From positions 1 to 47,376 of IMG/VR virus record IMGVR_UViG_3300036863_000153: 47,376 bases of DNA; one strand, given 5' to 3'. The notes under the pieces are model-generated. The model was not told the DNA's origin, searched no databases, and saw nothing but the letters and a program-made list of their open reading frames with translations. Below, in pieces: positions 1 through 8,465 of the stretch. The stretch comes from a virus. The translations under genes and the position numbers were made by a program. Position 1 is the first letter of the stretch; each line of letters begins with the position of its first letter.

Positions 1-1293
1 CCTACCTCCCCCTCCGTCCACCGCCGCTGCCGAGTCTGCGGGTGTGATCTCGTCGAGGTCCTCAACCTGGGCGCCCTACGCCTCAACGCCTTCCCGCAGC
101 ACCTCGCCGAGGTCGAGTCGCGGATGTCCATCCCGCACATCCTGGCCGTGTGCCGCGGGTGTACCCTCTGCCAGCTCGTCCATACCACCCCGCCCGACTG
201 GATGTTCCGGGAATATTGGTACCGCTCCAGTGTGAACGAGGCGATGCAGCGGGAGCTCCAGACCATCGCGACCCAGACCATCGCCGCCCTCGGCAAGGAC
301 CTCTACGAGGGCGATTGGATCCTCGACATCGGGGCCAACGACGGCACCCTGCTCCGGGCCTATGAGACCCTGTACCCCAAGGGGCACGGCGACTACAGCT
401 GCCGGTGGACCCGAGTGGCGGTGGAACCCGCCGACAACCTCCAGCAGGATCTCAAGGACTGTGCGAATGTGATTATCCCGACCTACTTCCCCACCGGGCA
501 GCTCGATGGGCGCAAGCGCGGGTTCAAGATCATCACCGCCATTGCCATGTGCTACGACCTCGAGGACCCCCTGGCCTTCTTCCGGAAGATCACCGAGCTG
601 CTCCATCCCTCGGGGATTTGCATCGTACAGTTCCAGGACCTCCAGCAGCAGATCGCCGCCGCTGCCTTTGATAACATCGTCGCCGAGCACCTGGAGTACT
701 ACACCCTCACCAGCCTGAGCGAGATTGTCACCGCGGCCGGGCTGTACCCCCACGAGGTGCAGCAGACCCCGATCAACGGCGGGAGCCTGCGGGTGACCCT
801 GCGGCGCGGGTACGTCCAACCGAGCGGATGGCCGGCGTCGGTGCAGCAGCAGCTCAACCGTGAGGCCCTGGCCGGCCTGGACCGGGCGACCATCCGGCAT
901 AGCCTGCGGGCGTTTGAGCGGTTCGCCTGGCGGGTGGGTGAGATGAAGCGCCTGGTCCTCAACAGCCTGGCGATCGCCCGGCAGCGGGGCACGGTGAGTG
1001 CGTATGGCGCGAGTACCAAGGGGAACACCTTGCTGCAGGTGCTGCAGCTCGGGCCGGACGAGATTGCGTGTGTCGCGGATCGGACCGAGGCCAAGCATGG
1101 GCGGTTGACGGTCACGGGGATCCCGATTGTGAGTGAGGAGGAGTGGCGGGCGCTGGTGACCCCGGTGACCCTGGTGCCGATCTGGCAGTTCAAGGCGGGG
1201 GTGCTGGAGCGGGAGCGGGCGTATCTCGAGAAGGGTGGGAGCTTCCTGTTCCCGCTGCCGTACAGTACGGTGGTGAACTATGGGCGATCCTGA
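1..1293 (+). CDS. C-methyltransferase-like SAM enzyme, 5'-truncated by window edge
   Basis: The reading frame is open from base 1, so the true start lies to the left; the first ATG inside the window (124) is probably internal. The visible N-terminus carries two CxxC-type pairs (CRVCGC at about 28-45, and CRGCTLC about 40 residues later), as in the zinc-binding N-terminal domain of sugar C-methyltransferases. A Rossmann SAM-binding segment follows (LDIGANDGT, about 328-355), then a C-terminal domain with AYGASTKGNTLL (about 1003-1030), typical of the C-terminal domain of NovU/TylC3-like enzymes. Family members methylate carbon atoms of nucleotide-linked sugars; the substrate here is unknown. 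Its stop overlaps the next start by 14 bp, so it sits in an operon with nucleotide and modification genes. Family assignment is good; biological role is inferred. Confidence 0.85.
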   Translation, partial: PTSPSVHRRCRVCGCDLVEVLNLGALRLNAFPQHLAEVESRMSIPHILAVCRGCTLCQLVHTTPPDWMFREYWYRSSVNEAMQRELQTIATQTIAALGKDLYEGDWILDIGANDGTLLRAYETLYPKGHGDYSCRWTRVAVEPADNLQQDLKDCANVIIPTYFPTGQLDGRKRGFKIITAIAMCYDLEDPLAFFRKITELLHPSGICIVQFQDLQQQIAAAAFDNIVAEHLEYYTLTSLSEIVTAAGLYPHEVQQTPINGGSLRVTLRRGYVQPSGWPASVQQQLNREALAGLDRATIRHSLRAFERFAWRVGEMKRLVLNSLAIARQRGTVSAYGASTKGNTLLQVLQLGPDEIACVADRTEAKHGRLTVTGIPIVSEEEWRALVTPVTLVPIWQFKAGVLERERAYLEKGGSFLFPLPYSTVVNYGRS

Positions 1294-1687
1294 GAACTAT
1301 CAGAAGCACCTCCACCCCTGGATACCCGAGACGGACCCGCTCCGCCTCGCCGCCCTGGGGAAACTCCAGGAGGAGCTGGGCGAGCTGCCCGCTGCGGTGG
1401 GGCGGTGCATCATCCAGGGCATCGAGGGCAAGGAAGAGGAGACCGGGATTCCCAATCGGGAATGGCTCGAGAACGAGATCGCCGACGTCCACGCCACCCT
1501 GCGCCGGGTCATTCGGCGGTTCCAACTGGACGATCGCGTGATGACACACCGCATGATCGGTAAACTGGCCCACTTCCGGGCTTGGGACAGACGCATTGAG
1601 GAGCAGCTGCATGGACGCACAAGCGAAGTCGATCCTCTGGGGCAGCGGGCAGTCCGGCCACCGTACCCCCCCGGAGATGGCACGTAA
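1280..1687 (+). CDS. MazG-like nucleotide pyrophosphohydrolase candidate
   Basis: A 135-residue, mostly helical protein. It has KLQEELGEL near residue 33 and ENEIADVHATL near residue 62, which resemble the ExxE and ExxD metal-binding helices of all-alpha NTP pyrophosphatases (MazG/dUTPase-like). Such phage enzymes hydrolyse nucleoside triphosphates and may shape the dNTP pool. The ATG lies inside the end of the methyltransferase gene (14-bp overlap). Its own 3' end overlaps the next gene by about 77 bp, and the last 25 residues are proline-rich and low complexity, so the tail may be poorly conserved. The match rests on motif pattern only. Confidence 0.6.
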   Translation: MGDPENYQKHLHPWIPETDPLRLAALGKLQEELGELPAAVGRCIIQGIEGKEEETGIPNREWLENEIADVHATLRRVIRRFQLDDRVMTHRMIGKLAHFRAWDRRIEEQLHGRTSEVDPLGQRAVRPPYPPGDGT

Positions 1688-2267
1688 ACTAGTCGCCTTC
1701 TTCGGCTGCACGGTCGACCTGGCCGCGACCCAGGAGACCAACGTGCTTGGGCCGATGAATAGCTACCTCGGGCCCGACCGTGGCGAGGAGGCGCTCCAGG
1801 ATGCCCTGCGGGTGGACTGGCACACGCTCAAGGGGCACCGGGTGGGGTTCCTCAACCCGCCCTTCTCGCTCGAGGAGATCAAGGAGCTGCGGGAGATCGC
1901 CGAGTCCCGCGCAGTCCCTGATCTCGAGGCGCGCATCAACGCCCTGCGGATCGAGCAGTGGGCCTGGAAGGCGTGCGACGAGGCGATGAAGGGGTTCCAG
2001 ACGATCGGGGTGTTCCCGTACTCCCCCCAGACCGAGTGGTTCAAGAACTACGTCCTGGGGTTCGTCGAGGACGAGGAGGGGCGGCCAGCCTTCTGGGGTG
2101 GGGGTGCCTATGAGTACTGGGTCCTCCCCCATCGCGTGAGCTTCCTCGCCCCCGACGGCAGCAAGCAGGGCAACGCGGGCGTCAACACCTGTGTGGTGAA
2201 CTGGAAACCCAACCCGGGGTTCTATGGGAGCTGGGTGCCGCCGATGCGGTATTGGAGCTATCGGTGA
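1611..2267 (+). CDS. Phage Dam-like N6-adenine DNA methyltransferase
   Basis: The product is about 218 residues from the ATG at 1611, chosen because GAGGAG at 1599-1604 is a good ribosome site; an ATG at 1596 lacks one. Around residue 82 the protein has FLNPPF, the NPP[FY] catalytic motif of amino-methyltransferases. It is preceded by CTVDLAAT and NSYLGP, in the order typical of the phage Dam family (PF05869): a D-rich strand, then YxGP/Y-type, then W and NPP. It should methylate adenine N6 in DNA, perhaps protecting phage DNA from host restriction. The gene lies between MazG-like and DUF3310 genes, a common phage neighbourhood. Confidence 0.82.
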   Translation: MDAQAKSILWGSGQSGHRTPPEMARKLVAFFGCTVDLAATQETNVLGPMNSYLGPDRGEEALQDALRVDWHTLKGHRVGFLNPPFSLEEIKELREIAESRAVPDLEARINALRIEQWAWKACDEAMKGFQTIGVFPYSPQTEWFKNYVLGFVEDEEGRPAFWGGGAYEYWVLPHRVSFLAPDGSKQGNAGVNTCVVNWKPNPGFYGSWVPPMRYWSYR

Positions 2268-2725
2268 GGCTGGACGAGCTAGAGGCACACCGCCCAGAGT
2301 GTGCCATTCGAATGGGGCGTACGTGTACCTGCGATCTCGCGACACATGGCAAAGGTCAAGCAACGATGGCGAATGATCGAGACCCGATACCTGAGCCCGG
2401 AGTGGCACCACCTGACACAGACTGGGTGGCTGACCCACTCCGTAAGGGGCGATTCCACCACCGTGATGTGCCGTCCCCTGAGCGCATCGATCATCCCCCT
2501 CACTATGGGGGAGCGGATAACCCCTACGAAGCCATCCGAGTCATCGAGGCCTGGGGGCTCGGGTTCCACCTCGGGAACGCCGTGAAGTACCTCGCGCGGG
2601 TGGCGATGGGCCAGCGGCGGAAGACGTCGAAGGACCTGGAGGATCTCCGCAAGGCCCGCTGGTACCTCGACCGACATATCGAGGTGCTCGCCGCAGCGGT
2701 GAAAGCGTTTGAGGAGCCTCTATGA
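2264..2725 (+). CDS. DUF3310 family protein
   Basis: The C-terminal half contains HPPHYGG, NPYEAIRVIEAWGL, HLGNAVKYLARV and DLRKARWYLDRHI, the conserved core of DUF3310 (SaV-like) proteins, often annotated as phage nucleotide kinase-like though the function is not established. I chose GTG 2264, which overlaps the upstream stop as GTGA and has GGAG at 2254-2257; a TTG at 2252 and an ATG at 2366 are alternatives. The N-terminal 38 residues include a small Cys cluster (PECAIRMGRTCTCD) that is not part of the usual domain and might bind metal. The 3' end overlaps the glycosyltransferase by ATGA. Confidence 0.8.
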   Translation: MRLDELEAHRPECAIRMGRTCTCDLATHGKGQATMANDRDPIPEPGVAPPDTDWVADPLRKGRFHHRDVPSPERIDHPPHYGGADNPYEAIRVIEAWGLGFHLGNAVKYLARVAMGQRRKTSKDLEDLRKARWYLDRHIEVLAAAVKAFEEPL

Positions 2726-3570
2726 ACTGGGTCCTGATGCCCTACGTGGATAACCTGGTCATGACCCAGCAGGCCCTCTTCGACGTGCTGGATCAAGGGG
2801 GCCTCGCGGATCTGCAGGTGCTCGCGGTGGACAACGGCAGCCGCAGCCGGGAGCTCCCGATCCAGGACGACCCCCGCGTGCACTACTGGCACTTCCAGCC
2901 GGCCCTGCTCTCGCTCGCCACGGTCTGGAACACCGCCCTCGACATGGTGTGGGGGACTGGCGCCGATCACGCCCTGGTGGTGAACAACGACGTGCGACTG
3001 CCCTACCGGATCTACGCCGACCTGCTGGAGGTACAGCAGTGTACCGAGGCGTGGTTCGTGTCGGCGTGCAACGTGGGGGAGGCCTGGTACCCCGGGATGC
3101 TGCGCCAGTCCTCCGCGATCACCGAGAGCCTCTTGGCCTCCCGGGGTGGGCCCGACTTCTCCTGCTACCTCATGACCCGCGAGTGCCACACGTGGTTCCG
3201 GTTCGATGAGCAGTTTATCCCGGCGTACCACGAGGACAACGACTACCATCGGCGGTTGCAGCTGGCTGGGTTTGGCGACAAGATCTTCAGCGTGCCCATC
3301 CCCTACCTGCACTTCGGCAGCGGGACCCTGCGGAACGTGGAGCATGTCAACCAGGGGTGGGGGGCGAGGTTTACCGCGTGTCAGGAGTACTATGTGCGGA
3401 AGTGGGGGGGACTGCCGGGGCATGAGACCTACACCACGCCCTTCAACGGGCAGGCCTTCTCGGGCCCAGGACGCGACCCCCGCTGCCTCCTGTTCGCACA
3501 GGGGCGAAACGAGCTGGGGTTGAAGGAGTACGAGGAGATCCGGCTGGAGCTGTATGGCCAAGCTGAGTGA
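2722..3570 (+). CDS. GT2-type glycosyltransferase
   Basis: A 282-residue GT-A fold protein. VDNGS (36-40) matches the nucleotide-binding strand of family 2 glycosyltransferases. VVNND (86-90) occupies the DxD metal-binding position, and HEDNDYHRRLQLAG (170-183) matches the catalytic ED and acceptor segment. The enzyme should transfer a sugar from a nucleotide donor; the acceptor (DNA base, virion protein or host glycan) is unknown. It lies in the same operon as a C-methyltransferase and two DNA methyltransferases, which makes a modification role plausible. ATGA overlap upstream; 17-bp overlap with the next gene. Confidence 0.85.
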   Translation: MNWVLMPYVDNLVMTQQALFDVLDQGGLADLQVLAVDNGSRSRELPIQDDPRVHYWHFQPALLSLATVWNTALDMVWGTGADHALVVNNDVRLPYRIYADLLEVQQCTEAWFVSACNVGEAWYPGMLRQSSAITESLLASRGGPDFSCYLMTRECHTWFRFDEQFIPAYHEDNDYHRRLQLAGFGDKIFSVPIPYLHFGSGTLRNVEHVNQGWGARFTACQEYYVRKWGGLPGHETYTTPFNGQAFSGPGRDPRCLLFAQGRNELGLKEYEEIRLELYGQAE

Positions 3571-3853
3571 CCTCCCCGACGCCGACGCCCCCCTCCCGAC
3601 CGAGGGCCTCAGGAAGCCGGTGGACGCGGGGCGGTTCATCCAACGCTGTAAGGTGATGGAGCTGGACCCGATGTACACCTTTGCCTACGACACCATCGCG
3701 GGGATCCGCTGCATGGTGGAGAGCACTGGGACCGTGACGGTGGGGCAGGAGCGGGCGATTGCCAATATCCAGGCCGGCGCGCAGCGCACCGAGGACGCGC
3801 GGTACGAGGAGCGTAGTCGGAAGCGGTATAAGCGGCGATGGGAGCGAGAGTGA
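3554..3853 (+). CDS. Small phage protein of unknown function
   Basis: A 99-residue protein. The middle (SDLPDADAPLPTEG, then RFIQRCKVMELDPMYTFA) is acidic to mixed, and the C-terminus is strongly basic (RSRKRYKRRWERE), which could contact nucleic acid. I do not recognise the family. It starts within the glycosyltransferase gene and its stop shares one base with the NADAR start (TGATG at 3851-3855), so it is probably translationally coupled to both. Confidence 0.7.
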   Translation: MAKLSDLPDADAPLPTEGLRKPVDAGRFIQRCKVMELDPMYTFAYDTIAGIRCMVESTGTVTVGQERAIANIQAGAQRTEDARYEERSRKRYKRRWERE

Positions 3854-4344
3854 TGCCTGAGATTATCGACCGCTTCACCGGCCCCTACGCCTTCCTGTCC
3901 AATTTCGCCGCTGCCCCGGTGCTGATGGACGGGGAGACCTACCCGACCGTGGAACATGCCTACCAGGCGGCCAAAGTGTGGCCACACGCCTGCGCGACGT
4001 ACCGCGGGTCGGACCTACGCTTCAAACCCTGGCGCACAATCATCCGGGAGGCATCCACCGCCTCTGCGGCTAAGCGCCTCGGCGGGCGGGCCCCACTGCG
4101 AGAGGACTGGGAACACGTCAAGGTAGGGGTGATGCGGGAGCTGCTCGAGCAGAAGTTTGCTCCCAGGACCCACTACCGTGAGCTGCTCCTCGCTACAGGA
4201 GATGCCACCCTGATCGAAGGGAACACCTGGGGCGATATCTACTGGGGCATGTGCCGCGGGAGGGGGACCAACATGCTCGGGAAACTCCTCATGGTCATTC
4301 GAGATGCAGGGAGGGTCGGTGCCAGCCCCAGCCCAGCCCCCTAA
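3853..4344 (+). CDS. NADAR domain (YbiA-like) protein
   Basis: About 163 residues from ATG 3853, which follows a purine-rich ribosome site (GGAGCGAGAG) and overlaps the upstream stop; ATG 3838 is less likely. The start region has FTGPYAFLSNF, then DGETYPTVEHAYQAAK, and the end has NTWGDIYWG and GTNMLGKLLMVIR: the full signature of the NADAR/DUF1768 family. Family members act on ADP-ribosylated or riboflavin-pathway N-glycosides. Some NADAR proteins remove ADP-ribose from guanine in DNA, reversing DarT-type toxins. In a phage, repair of host-inflicted DNA ADP-ribosylation is an attractive reading, but that is inference. It overlaps the 5' end of the polymerase gene by 41 bp. Confidence 0.9.
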   Translation: MPEIIDRFTGPYAFLSNFAAAPVLMDGETYPTVEHAYQAAKVWPHACATYRGSDLRFKPWRTIIREASTASAAKRLGGRAPLREDWEHVKVGVMRELLEQKFAPRTHYRELLLATGDATLIEGNTWGDIYWGMCRGRGTNMLGKLLMVIRDAGRVGASPSPAP

Positions 4345-7300
4345 AGCCGCCGCCCACCGCAAACCTCAGGCCTGTGTGGGGTGCTCCCTCTACGAGCGGG
4401 GACATGGGTTTGTCCCACCCTCCGGCCCAGCCAACGCGCCCCTGCTGTTCATGGGGGAAGCCCCTGGGTACGAGGAGGCCGCGACCGGGATCCCCTTCAT
4501 CGGCGCGGCCGGCTCGATGCTCGATCGGGTCCTGCGGCGAAACCAATTATCTAGGCAGGGGTTCCGGGTGGGGAATGTGCTGTCGTGCGTCCCCCCGGCC
4601 ATGGAGCTACGAGGTGCCAGCTATGAGTTCACCGCGATTGATCACTGTCGAGTACACCGTGACCCCCTCCTGGCCGAGCCTCATCAGGTCGTTATGGCGC
4701 TGGGTGCGACACCGCTCCGCACCCTCCTGGGTCTTCATGGTCACGACCGGATCCGAGTCGAAGAGTTCCACGGCACCGTACATCGGGATCCATCCGATCG
4801 GTTCTGGGTCGTGCCGAGTTTCCATCCGAGTCATCTCCAGCGAGGTGCCCATAACCTTATCGGAACGGTGAGCTACGACCTGCAAGTCGCCCTGGAGGTA
4901 TCGCGTGGCCAGTGGAAACCGCAACCGATCAACCTGGTCATCGACCCCCCGGTGGATTGGGTCGCGCAGTGGGTGGTACAACTCGAATCTGCCGCCTATC
5001 AGGATCCCGCGTCGACCGCGGTCGCGTGTGATATGGAGACCCCCGACAAGGCCGGCGGCAAGCCCGAGAACGAGCTCGGCCCCGATGACGAGAGCTACGA
5101 CATTCAGCGGTGGAACTTCGCCTGTCACCCCGACGAAGGGCTGACCCTCCCCAATCACCCGGCCTATCACCCCTGGATCAAGCGCATCCTGGAGCTGGGC
5201 TGTTACCACTACTGGTGGAACGGGAGCGGGTACGACTGGGACCGCACGCGCGCCGCGGGGTACCAGCCGATCGCGCGGTGGCAGATCGACCTGATGCTGG
5301 CTGCGCACATCCTCCAGAGCGATGTGCCCTTGGGGTTGGGGTTCTGGGCCCCCTTCTACTCCAACTTCGGCGCCTGGAAGCACCGGTCGAGTGCCGAGCC
5401 CGAGGTCTACGCCTGTATCGATGGCCCGCAGACCCTCCGCGTGGGGTACGGGATCATCGGTGACCTCCTGCAGCACGGCATGTGGCGCGCGTTCGAAGAG
5501 GACTGCCACGAGCTGTACCATGCGGTGCTCAAGCCGGCCCAGGATATCGGGATCCTCATTGACAAGGCCGAGCTCACCCAGTTCCATGAGGACCTGGCCG
5601 TCAAGCAGCGCCGGCTGCTGCATGAGATCCAAGGGGTGGTGCCAGAGGTCCTGCGCCCCCTGACCCAGGAGACCAAACGCGCCCCGACCGAGGGGGTGGT
5701 CCACCCGGCGGCGCGGACCCACAACCTCCGTACCGGGGAGGCCCTGAAGGATCAGCCCGACCCCCTGAAGCAGGATCTGTTCGCCCTGGGCGCAGTCCGG
5801 GTGAGCCAGGAGGTGCGGCGGGTGATCAAAGTGTGCGTCGCCTGCGGGAAGGAGGAGGTGCATGTTAAGCACCGCTGCGAGGACAAGACCCTCACCCCCC
5901 AGGTGGAGCTCCAGGAGAAGCTGGTCGTGCGGTGGTTCTGGCAGGAGCCCTTTAACCCCGACAGCGCCCAGCAGGTGCTCGGGTACCTGAAGTACCGCAA
6001 GCACAAGCCGGGCAAGAGTAAGCAGACCCGCGAGGACAGCGCCGATCGGGAGACCCTCCAGCGCCTCTGGCGGACCACCCAGGACCCCCTCTACAAGTAC
6101 CTGCTCGACTACCGAGCCATTAAGAAGGTGGATAGTACCTATGCCGTCCCAACCATGCGGAGAATTGACAAGGAGCTTGCGGCCGGCCGGGAGCCACGCA
6201 TACACCCGATCCCGACCTTCCGCCCCTCCATGCACCGCCTCAGCTACATCAGCCCCAACATCACGAATGTTGTCGCCGACAAGGATAAGAAGCAAACATT
6301 GGCTGCAGGGTTCCGACGGTGTGTGGTGGCCGCTGCGGGCTGTCGACTACTTGAAGTTGACTTCAGCGGCATCGAAGCAGTGGAGACCGGCTGGTATGCC
6401 CGTGACCCGGCCTACATTCGATTGGCGCGCCTCGGGGTACATGCTTACCTGGCCAGCCACCTCCTGGGCCGACCTGCGGATCTACGTTGGTCGGACGCTG
6501 ACCTCATTGCCTACTTCGCGGAGCTGAAGAAGGTCGACGCCTTCACCTACGACAAGGCCAAACGCTGCGTCCACGGCACCAACTACGGCCTCACCCCCAT
6601 GGGGATGGCCATGACCTTCCCCGATCTCTACAAGGACATCGCCGCCGCGGACAAGGTACAGCGGATCTACTTCGAGGTCTGTCCCGCCCTGCCCACCTGG
6701 CATGCGGCTTTGCGCCAGTTCGCCTATGACAAGGGCTGGTTGGGCGGCCCCGGCGCGGTGATCACGGGCGAGGACAACAGCTGCTACACCCAGTACCTCA
6801 AGAACCCCAATGGGTACAGCGGCGCCCCCTGGTGGCCGCACCCCTTCCAATATAAGCATTGGTTCTGGTCGGTGCTGCAGTACACCCGGCTCAACGAGAA
6901 GCAGTACCTGTGGCGGCAGAAGCGGGGGATGCCGACCATGGTCAACAACGAGGGGGTGAAGTTCGGGATCGGCTGGGGCGAGGACTCCAAGCGGGTGATC
7001 GCGCTGTACCCCCAGTCGACCGCCGCGGGCGTGCTGAAGCGATCCGCCCGGCCCCTCTTCGCCCGGCCGGATCACCCCAGCTACATTGGAACGACCTACT
7101 ATGATCGTACGCCTCTTCGGGCCCCTATCCATGATTCATTTCTCCTCGAGGTACCTGAGCGTGCATGGGACCGTGTTGTGGAGGCGGTCGCTCGCGAGAT
7201 GCAGAGGCCCATTGCCGAACAGCCTGTCCCTGCGGGTTGGGCGATGGGTACTCACCTCACAGTGGGGATTGAGGCCAAGGCCGGCCGCAATTGGCTCGAG

Positions 7301-7414
7301 ATGGAGAAGATCGAGGTCCCCAGCTTCCAGGCCAGCGGGGTGATCGAGAGCGACCAGTGGCCGGTGGAGGAGCAGGACGAGGATGATTGGGGGGAGATGG
7401 GGGTGGTGGCATGA
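4304..7414 (+). CDS. Uracil-DNA glycosylase / 3'-5' exonuclease / family A DNA polymerase fusion
   Basis: A 1036-residue multidomain replicase. Residues 24-181 form a family 4-like uracil-DNA glycosylase: C24, C27, C95 and C115 could bind a 4Fe-4S cluster, with GEAPGYEE (51-58), GIPFIG (62-67) and SFHPSHLQRG (172-181). Residues about 240-375 look like a DnaQ-type exonuclease with DxE (D243, E245), NGSGYDWD, and YACID. The polymerase domain has motif A VDFSGIEA (D about 686), motif B KRCVHGTNYG (about 752) and motif C IHDS (about 942-945). The usual Glu of HDE in motif C is Ser. An insert before the palm holds CVACGKEEVHVKHRC, a possible zinc site. A GTG at 4319, with GGGAGGG just upstream at 4309-4315, may be the real start. 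This is almost certainly the phage replicative polymerase. Confidence 0.95.
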   Translation: MQGGSVPAPAQPPKAAAHRKPQACVGCSLYERGHGFVPPSGPANAPLLFMGEAPGYEEAATGIPFIGAAGSMLDRVLRRNQLSRQGFRVGNVLSCVPPAMELRGASYEFTAIDHCRVHRDPLLAEPHQVVMALGATPLRTLLGLHGHDRIRVEEFHGTVHRDPSDRFWVVPSFHPSHLQRGAHNLIGTVSYDLQVALEVSRGQWKPQPINLVIDPPVDWVAQWVVQLESAAYQDPASTAVACDMETPDKAGGKPENELGPDDESYDIQRWNFACHPDEGLTLPNHPAYHPWIKRILELGCYHYWWNGSGYDWDRTRAAGYQPIARWQIDLMLAAHILQSDVPLGLGFWAPFYSNFGAWKHRSSAEPEVYACIDGPQTLRVGYGIIGDLLQHGMWRAFEEDCHELYHAVLKPAQDIGILIDKAELTQFHEDLAVKQRRLLHEIQGVVPEVLRPLTQETKRAPTEGVVHPAARTHNLRTGEALKDQPDPLKQDLFALGAVRVSQEVRRVIKVCVACGKEEVHVKHRCEDKTLTPQVELQEKLVVRWFWQEPFNPDSAQQVLGYLKYRKHKPGKSKQTREDSADRETLQRLWRTTQDPLYKYLLDYRAIKKVDSTYAVPTMRRIDKELAAGREPRIHPIPTFRPSMHRLSYISPNITNVVADKDKKQTLAAGFRRCVVAAAGCRLLEVDFSGIEAVETGWYARDPAYIRLARLGVHAYLASHLLGRPADLRWSDADLIAYFAELKKVDAFTYDKAKRCVHGTNYGLTPMGMAMTFPDLYKDIAAADKVQRIYFEVCPALPTWHAALRQFAYDKGWLGGPGAVITGEDNSCYTQYLKNPNGYSGAPWWPHPFQYKHWFWSVLQYTRLNEKQYLWRQKRGMPTMVNNEGVKFGIGWGEDSKRVIALYPQSTAAGVLKRSARPLFARPDHPSYIGTTYYDRTPLRAPIHDSFLLEVPERAWDRVVEAVAREMQRPIAEQPVPAGWAMGTHLTVGIEAKAGRNWLEMEKIEVPSFQASGVIESDQWPVEEQDEDDWGEMGVVA

Positions 7415-7602
7415 GCGCAGTGCGCGTCAGAGTCTATGAGGATAAATTCGAGGGGCTTCGTGTAGAGGTCGACGGGTGGAGCGTCACCCCCGGGACCACC
7501 ATCCCGGCCACGATCGACAACGTGGACGTGGAAGGGTGGACGCGCGAGATGCTCGCGAACCTATTCCGGGACCTGGATGTGAATGTCGAGGTAACCCGGT
7601 GA
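7411..7602 (+). CDS. Small protein of unknown function
   Basis: A 63-residue protein starting at ATG 7411, which overlaps the polymerase stop (ATGA). The protein has alternating beta-like segments (VRVRVYEDKFEGLRVEVDGW) and a short helix (TREMLANLFRDL). No family is recognised. An ATG at 7387 in the same frame would add only a glycine run read from the polymerase C-terminus, so I reject it. It is coupled downstream to the next gene by GTGA. Confidence 0.65.
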   Translation: MSAVRVRVYEDKFEGLRVEVDGWSVTPGTTIPATIDNVDVEGWTREMLANLFRDLDVNVEVTR

Positions 7603-7883
7603 CGGTACGGGAGTGGTTCCGCATACAGCGGGGGGCGCTCTACCTATCGGACAATGATCTGTTCTGGGGGGTGGTGAAGATCGCGACCAACCTCCATCTC
7701 GCGCACAACCCCTGGGAGGGGCTCGAGTGGATCCGCCTGACCCCCACCATGTACATCATCGCGGACGTGGAGGAGTACACCCGCCGGCAGCGGCTCCTGG
7801 AGGCCGTGCGGGCGGACATGGATCAGGCGATGCGGCGGTTGCTGCGTGTCTCATGTGAACCGGACGGGGAGTGGCAAGGGTAG
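7599..7883 (+). CDS. Small protein of unknown function
   Basis: About 94 residues from GTG 7599, which forms a GTGA overlap with the upstream stop, like other junctions in this genome. The protein reads naturally from this point (TVREWFRIQRGALYLSDND), with aromatic-rich segments and a helical, basic C-terminal part (ADMDQAMRRLLRV). No family is recognised. It is the last gene of a tight block before a 291-bp gap. Confidence 0.65.
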   Translation: MTVREWFRIQRGALYLSDNDLFWGVVKIATNLHLAHNPWEGLEWIRLTPTMYIIADVEEYTRRQRLLEAVRADMDQAMRRLLRVSCEPDGEWQG

Positions 7884-8174
7884 CCCCAGACCATCGGGGG
7901 GAATCCGCCTCGTGACGGTACGTCAGGGCGGTATAAGCCGGACTCAGAGGGGCCACCATCCCAGGACGAGGCAAGCCTGGGGCAGTGTAGGGTTGCGGTC
8001 CAGACGGCGGTGCGCGCTGACAGGCGAGTGAGGTCTAGGGGGGCCCGCGGCTACTCCCGATGTCGGATACCGCTCTCAGGCAAGATCGCCAGCGCCAGGC
8101 ACAGGCCCAAAGGGGTACCACCTGGCCGCCAACGGCTTCCACGTTGGGCCGCGACCTTTTGGTGAGGTGAGCCG
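7884..8174. other. Gap without a convincing gene
   Basis: About 290 bases between two plus-strand genes. The only frames here are arginine-rich and lack ribosome sites; I see no tRNA fold. CTGACAGG and GAGGTCTAGGGGGG-type words occur but give no clear promoter or terminator. A ribosome site (GAGGTGAGC) for the next gene lies at its right end. It may hold an internal promoter or a small RNA, but nothing in the sequence decides this. Confidence 0.4.
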
Positions 8175-8465
8175 ATGCCGATCGATCACGAGGCCGTTCA
8201 TCGCGTGTGGGCCGAGCGGATCCTCAGGGAGGATCCCCTCCCCCCGATCGAGGAGCGCCTCTGCTGGATGGGGGTCCTCCCTGTGGTGGACCTCTACGGG
8301 GATGGGTACTACGATGTGGACCCGGCGCTGGAGGCGGTCTACCACCAGGCATCCTGGTTCGCCCAGGCCCTCCTCCAGGGCCACAGGGATCGGGTGGTGC
8401 GACGGCGAGAGGCCGCCCGGGCCCGTCGCATGCGGTGGGTGAGTGTACGGCCCCGACCATGGTGA
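8175..8465 (+). CDS. Small protein of unknown function
   Basis: A 96-residue protein with a clear ribosome site (GAGGTG, 5 bases before ATG 8175). The N-terminal half is acidic and aromatic (MPIDHEAVHRVWAERIL, VVDLYGDGYYDVDP); the C-terminus is very basic (RRREAARARRMR). No family recognised. Its TGA shares one base with the ATG of the next gene (TGATG at 8463-8467), implying coupled translation with the methyltransferase. Confidence 0.65.
   Translation: MPIDHEAVHRVWAERILREDPLPPIEERLCWMGVLPVVDLYGDGYYDVDPALEAVYHQASWFAQALLQGHRDRVVRRREAARARRMRWVSVRPRPW

Noticed and set aside
7846-8031. Arg-rich frame in the gap before the second methyltransferase block
   Set aside because: No ribosome site and no protein-like pattern; kept as an unassigned gap.
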